Assembly: GCF_003286085.1 (NCBI RefSeq)
Contig: NW_020825288.1
Span: forward strand, 24,614,001-24,678,000
DNA from: Drosophila persimilis
Taxonomy: Eukaryota; Arthropoda; Insecta; Diptera; Drosophilidae
Length of the DNA stretch: 64,000 bases
Direction of reading: 5' to 3'
Shown here: positions 24,692 to 37,396 of the stretch, one piece after another
Numbering within the stretch: position 1 is the stretch's first letter
Layout of the letters: every line of letters starts with the position of its first letter
Position numbers and translations under genes: made by a program
Notes under the pieces: model-generated
Seen by the model: only the letters and a program-made list of their open reading frames with translations
The model's database searches: none
Told to the model about the DNA's origin: nothing

Positions 24692-27600
24692 CTGTTAGAG
24701 GTTTTTAGATGGCACATAACGAACCCATGGTGCTTAAATTCGCTGGCAAGGCCACACAAAACCCGGTGAGTATTCAATTTCTTTGTCCCTTTTTTTATGG
24801 GTTCTCCTTCTTCTCTTTCCTGGTACGGGCGCAGACGATGTTGTTGCGGCTGTCAATCCCTTTCGGCGTATCCTCTTTATTTTGTATTTTTTTTGGTGGT
24901 TTTTGGTTACGGTTTCCTTTATGGCGCGTTCCGCTAAGTCGCTAATGAGGCAACCATTTCTGAAAGAGAGGAAAACAGAGTATGGGAAAGGTTACATAAA
25001 TCAGGTGGTGATGGTGGAAGGACGCCTTGCAGCAGCCGGAAGTGCAACTCGTAGCAGGTATGTGTGTGTGTGTGTGCTTTATATATACATCGAGTATACG
25101 CCTTGTTGACTGCCGTCAGGTCTGTGGCTGGCTCTAGTGCCGGGCGAGTAACATGCAAATGGAGATTATTATTGCGTACCATAAATCAAAGGCGCGAATC
25201 GAGTTATGCGCGCACTTCGGCGTAGTTGCAGCACTCACCTGCCACACGTTGCAGGGCAGGTAGGAAGGCAGGCTTAGGTTGTTGCCCAGACGAAATTAAT
25301 GAGCACTTTGCATGCAAATGAATTGAATGCCAGTTCGCTCTGGCAGGTTGTTTGTTTGCTTTGCACCGATGCCAATGCAGCACTTAGCAAATCCTCTTCT
25401 GAATTGAGTTTAAACTGGTAAGTGAAATGGGAATTGCCAAGACAATGCTAAATGGATTGGATTGCTAATGCTAACTCGAGTGGGTTTTGCTGCAGTAGAA
25501 GAACGTTCGTCAAAATTTCCCAGAAAACACATCCATTCCAAGTTCTGTTGTCCTATTAAATCGTTGGCTTGAAAGTAATCCCATAAACCTAGAAAATTCA
25601 ATTTCTTTCCGACTCAAGTCCGCATCCTTGTCGTTTTACTCTGACAAATTTCAACAGCCCTTCAATATTTATCAGCGAAAAGTCAAAAAGTTTTTGCTGC
25701 AAACTATTTCCACTCTATTTCCATTTTGCATTTCCATTCTATTTGCTCTTACACACACACACAGACAGTCGGGAGAGAGACGATGGTTGAGCGTTTGCGA
25801 TTCGGTGGAAAAAAGGCTGGAGTCGGGTAGGGTAGGGAAGGGTAAGGGTTTCCATTTCCGACGTCACGGCTATTTTTCAGCTGGAATTGATTAAGCACCA
25901 GATAAGCCAAAATGGGGTCACTGCGAAACGGAAATAGCTTTGACAGTTTTAATCCAAGCAGCATATTTATGTTCCTTTTTTCACAGCTTTCACTTCCCAC
26001 TTAACTACTTTTTTCTTTTTTTGCTGGTTCTTCGCCTTTGAGTCACACTTATGCTTCCTGCTGGGCAAATTGCTGCACTCATTTCCTGGTTGTACAAATT
26101 TTGTTGAAAACAATGAAACTTTGCATACCCTAGCTGACCCGTCCGACCCTTTTGCCGCCATGTCAATCAGAAGCACTGGAAAAACTGGTTTTAATGCCGT
26201 ACCGATGAGCAAGCCGTTGAAGGGTTTTGGTGGTGTCTTAATTTCGGGTTGCTCTTCTCCTGATGCGTATCACATGCCAACTGACTTAAGTTTGAATTTG
26301 GGCACATGACAATGGCCATCCATTGTCCATAGCACGAATCAGCACATTCTAATGAGTGGAATATTCAATATTTGGCTCGTACTCGAATGCGAATGCTCGA
26401 TGTACTTGTTGGCGTTATCTGCCGCCAATTACTTACCATACATTGAGTGCCAATTCTGTATGATACAAAATTTCCATCACTGACTTGTTCTTAGTTTACT
26501 TGAGGGATAATACCTATGTTTTTCTTCTATTCAATTTTGATCTGTAAAGTATCAACCATGGCTCATTTTTTTCTGTAACAACTACCGGCAGAAAAAAAAC
26601 ATAAATCGCTTCAGTTCTATACAGAAATTTCCTCAGAAAACTTTCGTTTGCTCCAGGGCCTTTGTGTTTTCTTTTTAAATAGACTTGTCCGCTCATTCAT
26701 GTTGAACATTGAATGTATAAATAAATGATGATCGGGGCAGAGCAGGACTTACATATTTATGCAGTTTTTGTGTAACCAAAACTTAAAGATTGGAATCAAT
26801 AACCTAAGACCCGACGTAATGCCATAAGGAAGAGAAGTGCCGAGAGCTCCGAGCTCTTTAAGCCGGTTCAAGCGAGTGCTGGAAGTGGGTCTGCCATTAG
26901 CATAAATTGCATTTAACCGAAAGAGAGGAGGTGGAGGAGCCATAAAAACGAATGCAATGTCATACTTATACGCTCGAGTGGCAGCCAACTAATTTCATGA
27001 CTCTATTTCGCACAAATCTGTGTGGCATTCGCCGAGCAGCGGGGCTGTGCAACCGCATGCATTTCACAACATTTTAAGTCCTGTTGGAGCAACGCCTCTG
27101 CATGGTCAGAGCCCGCTTCTAACACCACCGCACCCGCTCACACACCCGCACATATGTTTAGCATTCAAAGGCAGTTTTGGCCAGGGCTTTAGTGTGTGTG
27201 CTTGTGGAATGTTTGTCAAATATCACGTATACGACATGTGTTTCCGGCAAAGAGCGCACGAACACCCACAAATAGCAGCACAGGCCGTGCAGGCAATCCA
27301 GGACCTAAACGCATTCAATGCCAGGGCGAACTGCAATTAAATATTAAATCAGGTCACAGTATAAAGCTACAATGCGAAAATGCTTATTAGCCGATTGCCA
27401 ATTGTTGTGAGACACAAACACAAAATTTACGAATACTCGCATGACACAGAAATGCACTTAAGGCGGCAGATAGTCCATCGGGAGGAGGCGGAGTGTAGGA
27501 TTAAATGGGATATGCAAATTTTCTGGCAATGCCACTGTCAAGCATTGTATGTTTATTCATTTGTCTAATTGTGTTGTTCATGGAGCGGGTATCCCGGGGA

Positions 27601-30600
27601 GTCCTGTTGTGTGTGGCATGTCAGGACGTTAGCTTTTAAATGGCAACGACAACAGCAGTGGCAGTGGCAGCAGCCGCCAATCGAGGCAAGGACAAGGCTT
27701 GGCCCGGCCCGTCCCGAGCCGGCTTGCATGCAGTCATGCAATGCCACTCGAACAAAAAACTAAAACTAAACAAGAACGCACGCCAGGCCGGCCTCGTTCC
27801 CCTTCTCTTTCTCCTCCTCCATCTGCTAACATTATTCCCTCTCTATCACTATACTAACTGGAATTGTCCACAGTGGCTTGGATATTTGCACAGCATAATA
27901 TTTGACATTGTTGATGAGGCAAGGCTCTAAACGAATTTGCATACATATACATCGTGCATCCTATATTTTAGCCTACAGAAAGTGAAATTATTTTGCGTTG
28001 GGAGTAAAGGCTGTTGAGGATTGTGCAGCTTACGAATAATGCCAGAGGGTTTGCTGTAGATCTTAGATAAAATAACACATATTTAACATAAGAATGAATG
28101 TACATTGTATAATATTTTGGGTAAAGGTCAATTCGGACTAAATTCTGGATCGATTAATCCTACAATCTTGAAACGAGTAAGAGCATTCAAATATTCAGCT
28201 ATATTTTATTACAGAATTATATTCAAAGTCATTTGAAATGGATATTCTCGTTCGCTTATGGGGAATTCTTACAGCAAGTCAACGGCATTCATATGCCCAA
28301 ATTGATCCTATTCCTTAAAAAGCAATAGTGCATCTATTTCCCACCCAAATGCCACTCTTTGCCAATAACTTTGACCCACTGTTTGGGTGCTTGTGTCTCC
28401 AAGCCTGTGGCATTGTCATTTCCCGCTGTTTTCATGCCACTTTCATGGACTACAGCAGACAGACTGGCACAATGAGAGGAGTGCCATGCTCGAGCCGAAC
28501 CCTGAGCCATATCTAAATAGAAACTCCTGGCCAGAACCAACACGCAACCACAGAAGCCGCTGCCGCTGCCGCAGTCGCAGTCGCAGCTCTACTTCAATTC
28601 TGAGAGCATTATTAAATTTCGGATGGTATATCCATGCTATATCTGTGTGTGTGTGGGCGAGTATATAATTTTCATAAGGGCGGTGGGGGACCAAACAATT
28701 GAATTTTTGGCACGGCTTGTTTCGGGCTCGACCACGAGGTCACCGCCCAATCTTGATGCGCCTACCAAAGACAATAAATCAACGCCAATTATAGTCATTT
28801 TTTCATGGTTTTCTTTTTTTCCTGTGCTGTTGCGGTGCTCCTCAACCGAACCTTCGTTGGCCAAGGCAAGCGATGACGACACATGATGTACGGCTCTCAA
28901 CACTTTTCAATCTCGTTCTGAACCAAATCCGGCCACAAAGTGGGGGGAGCGAAGCATGGGAATATAATGAGCCACCAAATCTCGGGAGAGATATATGCAT
29001 GCCATATATCGCATACCGAATCGAAATGGCAAATGGCAAATGGCAAGTGCATTTGCATTGGCCTGCCTGTCTGGGTTGATTTTCCATCTCAGTTTCCCTC
29101 TCTCGCAGTCCAGGACGAGATGTCTGATGTTGACACGAGCCCTAAGGGGATTTGAGATAATGTTCTGTTTGCCATTAGACATCATCAGCATCTGCATCAG
29201 GTAAATTGATCGACCTTAATTGATTTATAATGCTTGCATGGAACACTCAACATTAGAGGGGATTATCTTTAATTGGATATATGTATGTACGTATTCGGAG
29301 AGCTTACAATGAAACTGCATTTTTGTTGTAGTTGCAACAAAGAGGTTGCTGTGGCTAAAAGATTGATTGACTTATGCTTGAATTAGTTAATGATTATAGT
29401 GTTTTGGGCTAAGCGTTGTGTAATGAGGGAAATATTAAACTAATTTGAAGAAATAAACGACTATTAAGACAAATTTCATAGCTAAAGTTGATGCAATATT
29501 GACAACATGTCGTATGGGTGATTACCAGTCTTAATTGTCAGTTATCCTAATAATTATTACTTAAATTATACCGACAATGTCTTTGGTTTTGAGCCTATTG
29601 CCCCTTGTACTGCTAGAAAGGATTAATAAACAATATACAAAGCTTCGAATAGATGGAACTGGAAACAATTTGTCTTTAGACCTGATTTATTTCTGATTGT
29701 TTGATTTCTTTCTCACATGTACATATGAGTATTATCTGTATCTAGATTTGACAGTATGACGCATAATTAAAGTTGGTAATTGTGCCAAAAGGATTTCTGC
29801 CAATTGCCAAGAGATCTGAGATATGGGCCCATCTTGGCTGCCAGCCAACAGATAGATAAATGGCCTATCAGAGAGTTATAAGATAGGCAGGGCACGGGGA
29901 AGGGGAAGGGAATTCCTTCCCCGGTCGTTATTCATTCCGTAAATACCGTAGAGTGTGACCAGAGTTTATTATCTTTAATGGAGTGTGAACAGCGGGTGCA
30001 TTAGATTAGTTTTTAGTGGCTGGCATTTGACATTCACTTTGAGTTTTAGTTTGCGTTTGGCTTTGCCTTTGAACCGGCGCTGGAGCTTGGGGAAATCAAG
30101 CTAAAAGTGCTGATGAAAATCCCCCCTTTTGCAGTTAGTTTTTGGCTGTTAATGGAAAAGCGTGCGATAATTTAAGAGGGCATTTTCCAGCTGGGATTCT
30201 CCTTACACAAAAAACAGCGCCCTCCCCTTGCAGCTCTCTCAGATAAGCCCGGCACCGCCGAGGCGAGGCATGCCGCACGGCAGCCATAACAAACGACTCC
30301 CCAAAGCCGCAGAAGCAGCGGATCAGCGTGTGGCATGGCATATGGTTCTCGCTCTCAGTTTGCAATAATTTTTTAGTTAAACATAAGAGGGAAAAGCAAT
30401 TTTCGGCAAGGCATTTTCGGCTATCTTAAATCAACAAAGCGGAGTGGGAATGGGTGCTCCCCGAGAGCTACTACGAGTATTATTAGTCGCTGCTGATGCC
30501 TTAATCGCACATCCGACACGCGACAAGTAATTGGTGGCACCTGTGTGGTATCATCGTTTCCTTCGCCCTTCTTTGTGGCCCTTCAAGTGATGGGGCAGGC

Positions 30601-33600
30601 ATATAATCAGACAGAGGGCTCCTTCGGAAATTTTTTACATTGAAATGTTCTGGAACCCTACTATTTCATTCTTAAAGAGTTTGTCTGTTTATCAAGTGCA
30701 GTATCTTTTTACTTTTAAGCATCTTCCTGCTTTCATTGAAGTGTTCTACGAACGACATCCCGCCAAGAGTGCAGCAGCTCAAGTGGCCTTAACCGAAATG
30801 AAGTAGCAATCATAGATGAGCAATTGCTGCACTTAAAGTCTGACAAATGTTTAACAAAGATCCTAGCTGTATACATTTCAAGGAGTCGAGTCGGGCCACT
30901 TAGAGGAAGTCAGCAATCAGCTCAAGTTGCACAGACACACACATTGCATTGAGTGGAATGGCATGGAATGGGATATGTAGGATGGATGGAGTGAAAGCGA
31001 AACCGGATGCTTATTACTGGCTATCTCTGGCCCAATCAAAGTTCAACTCTGGCAACTGTGTTGTTCATTAATTTGACAGCAGTTAGGAGTCACTAAAAAT
31101 GCAATTCAGCTTTAGTTATGGCCAAGGCAGGGCAAATTCTGGTACGAGACTATGCAAAAATCCGAGGGGAGCCATAGTACGAAAGTTTCCATTGCATTTC
31201 CGTGCAGAGAGAAAGTTTTCGTAACTCCCGCGCACAAAATGCAGTTATTTCTGGCAATGGCCAACAAGAAACTGGCTTCATTGTTGGCCAGCCAACAAGA
31301 AAACTGCCAAAATAGTTGCAAGCACTTCGGGGTATGGCTATGAGCAAGAGCAAGAGCAAGGAGGGGGTTTCCTATGAAAATTATACAAAAGCAAGGAGGC
31401 TTCAGAGTGGATTTAGGGACTGCTCGGGTGTACGAGTATGTTCCAAAATTTCGTATTCAACTGTGCGAAATGCTCAACAATAAAACGCCATTGAACGTCG
31501 TCCTACTGGCGACTTGTGCCCCCCACCCACTCGCACACACACTAACACTAACGGGTGGCTCTACTACCCGCTAGTCGTTATGGCCCCCGGAACTTCCGGT
31601 TTGGCGATATGCGCCAACTTTTAGACAATCATTCTCGTTGTTCCCTTTCTTGGCCAAAGGCAAAAGCTTAGCGAATTTTTGCCCCAGCTATAAATATTCC
31701 GCGATATCTACAAATACATTCATATACTCGTACATATTCGGTACTGTGCATATATATATATAGTATTTTCCTCTGTGCGTGTATGCGAACCACAAAAGTT
31801 GACTGGACAACAATTTTTTTGCCTGAATTGATTTAATTTATGAGCTGCCCTAATTTATTTCCGCCAAGCAAAACGGCAAAAGAATAGCGATGAAAAAAGT
31901 AAATTGGCTTAGGCGATTTAATTTAATTTACTACTTAACGAGAATATATGTACGAGTATTTCTATGAATTTAATTGCCATTAAACTATTTAAAGATGTTT
32001 ACTATACTACTATAGTTCGAAGGAGCCAAACAGGGCCCTTTTTAATCTCTCTGCTCAATAAATACTTTTGTAGTACTATCGTTTCTCAATCCTTTTTTTC
32101 ACACGGAATGTAACTATCTGAAACCCAGCTTCTTTCTAATCCGTTTTTCATTGTAGATAAGCATCATCATCATACATATGTATGCACATGTATTATAGTA
32201 ATAAGTATTTAAAACTTTCTAGCATATAATCTTTAACTGGCATTCAACGAATGTGTATTTCCCTCCTCATTCTCTTTTCCAGCAGAATGTTTTAAGCCCC
32301 CCACCCCAACCTCTACCCTGCCACCACATTCAAAAACCAATTACATATTTTTTGGTGTATGTTTTGCCCAAAAGTTAATTCTTTCTCTGTGGAAAATCAA
32401 CTACAAAACTAACTTTTCTCTGGTTGTTCAACATTTGTTTTTGCTCGGCTTATTTTTATGTTCACAACGAACATGGGAATGGGGAGCATCTACAAGAACA
32501 TGAAGAAAAACAAGAACAATGAGGGCCGAGACCGAATAATAAAAAATTGAGCAAAAACAAAAGCCCGACAACAATTACAACAAAAGCAATGGCAATGGCA
32601 ATAAAAAGAAACATTCAACTCTGGCAACTCATACAACGCGAAATGGTGGAGGCCGGATGGGGTCCCCAGGACAAACTGCGGGGTATATTCCCGAAAAGTA
32701 TGCAATATTTGCCTCCTACTCTTCCTCCAGCTGGTGGTCCTTCAAGTTTGGTTGTTTGCTGCTGACTTGGCGGCTCGGGCCAGTAATTAATGCTTATAAG
32801 AGCCACTCGTTCGCTATGTGGGTGTGTGCGTGTGGTTGTACGGGGTGCTGAGCGGTGCCAGAGTTGCCACACTTTCAGTAAGCAGTTTTTTTTTTGGTAA
32901 AGGATTGTTCAAGTTAATTGCATGTTTTCAGCATACGTTTCTCTGTAACTGTGGATTTTCTCTCTCATTGGGAAAATTTGGGAAATTTTACCAGAAATCT
33001 TTGCTTGCAAAGCAGAGTTGCCCCATTTTTCTTTTTTGGAAAGTACAGGCCTTAATTGCATGATTCCTGCATATTTCAGGCGGCCAATGTAGAATGGCTT
33101 ACTCTAACCAAGCTATTTCCCAGCAAAGACATTTAACTTTTGGTGCAATTTTCGATGTATTTTTTTTTCGTGTGGGGGGGGGGGGACGTGTAACACATGG
33201 CGTATGCGTGTTACGGTTGTAGGCGCCAACTTTCGGACGAAAACTTTGCTCTTATCAGCTGGCGATAAAAATATAAAAGAAAAACGAAAAGCCTCTGTCA
33301 AATATATATTGTGTGTAATGGGTATATGGGTGTTTTGGAACTTTTATAGACACATCTGGTGGCTGGGCTATGCTCGTATAAATTTCAAGTTTGTTGTTGC
33401 TCGAAAGTTAAACGTTTACTTTTTTCCTAGCTGTTGCATTCGTGTGTATCCATGTATGTTTTATGGCCTTAACCAGGGGGGAAATGTAGCAGCAGTTGCC
33501 CATTGATAAGTTAACCAGTAATGGTTTCCAAATTGATGTTCATGCTAGGGCTAGTATGTGTGATGTCCTTGGCCAGGCATAAGCATTTAAAACTACATCT

Positions 33601-36223
33601 AAAATGCCATTAAGATGGCTGACAATGTTCGTAGGCAGAGAGAGAGAGAGAGTTATGGCTGCTTTAAGGATTTACTTTGTTTAAAGCCGAAAGTTTGTCG
33701 GTTAATTATTCATCTAGAGACAAAACTCCGTCACGCCCATTACTCATTACTCACTTAGACGCGGACAATACGAGTACAAGTATCATTCGATTCGGCCTTT
33801 AATCACCTGTGTCATTCGATAGCCCACGCACCTGTGTATGTAACACCTAAAGTGATTAGGCAATTTATAGCCGAAGCCGTTGAATCATTTTGCACCTCAC
33901 GGCTGCCATTTGGCATTAGGACCGACCTGTGCGTGTCGTGAACTTTGCTTTGCAGCCAAAAACTATTTTTGACCAAGGTTAAGGTTTCGTGACCTTATCG
34001 TGAGGTCTAGATGATAGTACGATTACCTACAAAGAGGGGAAGTTAAGCTTCTGTTAGATTACAAATTCGAGTCTTAATATTTTTATTAATCTCGTACTTC
34101 CTCTTGAGGGACTGGACTCTATCGTATACCCTTTTCACGTCTGATAATTTCTAGATCTTCTGCAGATGTCCAAATAATTCGTGTTACTATTCCTACTTTC
34201 AGCTAAAACTATTCCCTGGCCAATTTTAAGGTTCTGTGAACAATGTTTGGCTGTCTAACTAGTGAATGGTATACGGCGTGGGTTCCATTCAGGTTTACAA
34301 CTAAGGCTCGCATTTTTTTGGCAACAGTCAGACGATTTTCGTGTGGCTTGTGTGCGCTGACCTTTTTTTACCTTCTCTTAGACTATTTTCTAGACAAGGT
34401 TAATGTTCTGTGACCTTATCTGGAAGACTTGGTGGGTGGCTAGCTAATGTTATTCCTATCTTCCGAGTATTTCCCCTGAATCCTCGTCGAGTAGGGCATA
34501 TTGATCCCTGGTTAGTCGCGTGGCTTCCCTCCTTTTTTATTTTTAGCATTTCCATTCACAGTTTCGTGTTGCATACATCCAGGCTCTGTGTCCCTGGCTG
34601 TCCTGCTCTCATTCGCCCACTTAGAGGACAACAGCAGCCACTTTTGTGTGGGCTTTCTCTGTATCTGTGCGTGCGTATGTGTGTGTGTGAATGAAACTAG
34701 AGCGCACCTTGATGCTATTTTTAAACGCCACACAAAACAACAATTGTCGCTTAGTTTTGTGTTAAGTGTTTTTAACCATCCATGCCGCCCACTATGCCTG
34801 CCTCTTGAGGATGAGGCAAGTTCATTTCGTTTTATTTCATGGTTTCCCCTCCCCCCTGGGTTTCTCTGTCCCACAACTGCAGTTGGAGGTGCAAGTGCAG
34901 AACCTGTTAGCGGACAGCACTTAAAAATAGTTAAGGCCCAAGAGCGTCAAGTATTATATAAATAGATGACAGCTAAATACCTGCCTTCTCCTTCCTCCTT
35001 CCTCCTGTGACTACAGACACACTGACTCTCACAAGTCTGCGGGCACACATTTGTGTGGAATTTCTAATTGCTTTCCCTTGTCGAATGGCAACATCAGTGC
35101 TGGCATAAGTTGGCTTTTAAAATCGGCATGTAGATCTAAATGGAATTGACATTTGGCTTATTGGCAAACTGCATGGCAAATGCATATCTGGTCAGGACTT
35201 ACTGTAAAGTTTATTTGTTGCACATATCTTTGGTTTGGTTTGTTTTGCTGGTTCTAAATGCTTATGTCGGATTAAATGGACTGGAAATTGCAACCGAATG
35301 TAAACGGGAGAATGTGAATACAGAAATGTGAATAAAAAACTGCGGATTATCTGAATTATTTATGACCTTAAATGGAATCGGCCAGAGTGCTGACTACTCT
35401 TGGAGACCCTCCGCTTGAGCTTTATTTCAAAGGGTGTTGTAAATATATTGTGATGCTGCTTAAGGACTCAAAAATCATTGTTCGAAGCTTGTGAGCTATT
35501 TTTCCCACGTTCCAAATATGTCAATTAAAGAAATGCAGCTCCCAAATACATATATATTATAATGTATTTATACGAGCTGTCAAGGTTCACCACCCCCGGC
35601 CCCCTCGCTATGGTTAAAAATATCAGACGATGACCCAAAACTGTTTTATATAATAGAAGGAAATAAATCCCAAATGTGAGATAACAATTTAATGTTAAAT
35701 TAAATGAAATTCATTAAATTACAATAGATTTAAAATATATATATGAATTTTGTATAAATATAACGTATTCGGTGATAGATCAGTTTAAACTGAAATAATC
35801 TTTACCAGAGGCACTGAAAACACTCTTTGAAACTCTCAAAAACATATTGAACATATACATATAGGGCTGACTGTGCTCAGTAGCAGTTCGATCTCTTCAC
35901 GTTCCCCATGTAAGAGTATCCTTTCGGGTGAGCGAATGTTTGTTTGGCCCTGTTTGCGTGTGTTTATGTCTGTTTGAGTGTGCGCGAATGTTTGTGCAAC
36001 AATCCGTTTGTGCGTGTGTTTGTGTGTGCGGCTTTGGCGCCTACCCAAATAAATCGCATGCGATTAAAATTGTATACAAATCGCGTTTGGAGGCATGCGT
36101 TTTGCCTCTCTTTTTTAGTTCTTAGCGTCAGGCAGGATGCCCCCTCCCCCCCCCTGGCTTCAGTTAAATGAGTTGTTGTTTATAGTTCTTAAGAATGTGT
36201 GGGATGTGGGTGTGCATGGGTAC

Positions 36224-36251
36224 GGCGGACGGCGGATGGCGGATGGCGGAT
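36224..36251. repeat. 7-bp tandem repeat (GGCGGAT x4)
   Basis: Four direct 7-mers, GGCGGAC then three GGCGGAT, flanked on both sides by TGTGGGTGTGCA-type sequence. It is a small minisatellite in non-coding DNA. Confidence 0.85.
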
Positions 36252-37380
36252 GTGTGGGTGTGCACACATTTGCATTTGTAGCGTAACGGTGGTATGTATT
36301 GTTTACTGTTTACTTTGTAGGTTAGTTCTGCTCCAGCTTTAAGTTTACCGTTAGCTATGTGCTTCGTCGGCTCATTCTTTGTTTCGCCATCCACTCCACT
36401 CCTTGTGTATTTACCTTTGATGCCTTTGACGCGGAGCTGGTGACGGCAGCGAAGAAGACGAAAGTGGGCGAAAGCCGGACCTGGGAGACGAGACACGGCG
36501 GAGACGAGAGGCCAGGGGACCCGGGAACCCAGAGGGTTGGGTGGTTGGAGGTGGCAGGCGGCAGGCGGCAGGTGGCGGCGGGGGGCTGATTTTTGGGTGG
36601 AATTAACCTCAAAGCATGCCAGCAAACAGCTCTCCTCGAAGCACTTGACTCTCGGGTTTCGTTTCCCTTTTATTCTCGTGTATATTTTGCTCTTGCTTTT
36701 GCGTGTTTCGTTTTAATTTGTTAATGATTTCGGCATATTAATTTATTTGCATAGTTTCTTCGGGCCACACTTCAGTTGTATGCCACATTTTTGGCCAGCC
36801 GTCGGAACGAATTCTCCAAACAAATTATTGCTTTAGTATTTCTGTTGCTGTTGTTGCTGTTCCGCTCTGCTTTTCCGCAGCAAGAAAGCCAAGCAGCCTG
36901 CACAAGACAAGGAGCAAAAAACACGAAAAAAAAAAATTGAAACAGAAGAAGAAAAACTGTATCTTTTAGATCCGGGCATATCCTTTATCTCGGACACAGC
37001 AGCACCCGCAGCAGCAGCAGCGGCAGCAGCAGCGCTGTTGACGCAGCGACGCTCGCAGCGGCAGCAGTAGCAGCAGAGCAGCTGTAGCTGTAGCTGGAAA
37101 ATTTCCTTTGCTTTTCCTTGGCTTCCTCCTCGGTTTTATTTTTGGTGCTTTCTCGCTAATTCGTTTCAACAATTTCTGCTGTGATTAACAACAGGAGGAC
37201 GAGGACCCAGCAACAACAGAAGATAGAAGTTTTACCACAAATCCCCCAAACTGGAGAGGAGCAAGAACCGCGCACCGTTCTTCCAAGTCCGTTTGACGTT
37301 AGCAGGAGCAGGAGCAGGAGCCACTGCACTTCGCATTCGACAAGAAACCGTTCGACGCGCGCACCCGAGTGTCCTATACA

Positions 37381-37396
37381 CAACTGATTACAGTTG
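37381..37396 (-). promoter_or_regulatory. candidate initiator, possible distal KChIP promoter
   Basis: On the minus strand TCAGTT (canonical fly Inr) occupies 37382-37387, with A+1 at 37385. It lies in a CAACTG-N4-CAGTTG inverted repeat at 37381-37396, followed downstream by GC-rich sequence and CAG-rich tracts typical of neural leader exons. No TATA is seen and the DPE is not convincing. This is a weak candidate. Confidence 0.25.

Noticed and set aside
36164..36625. 153-codon minus-strand frame around the GGCGGAT repeats
   Set aside because: Open because of G/C-rich simple repeats; content is His/Pro-rich low complexity without a domain.
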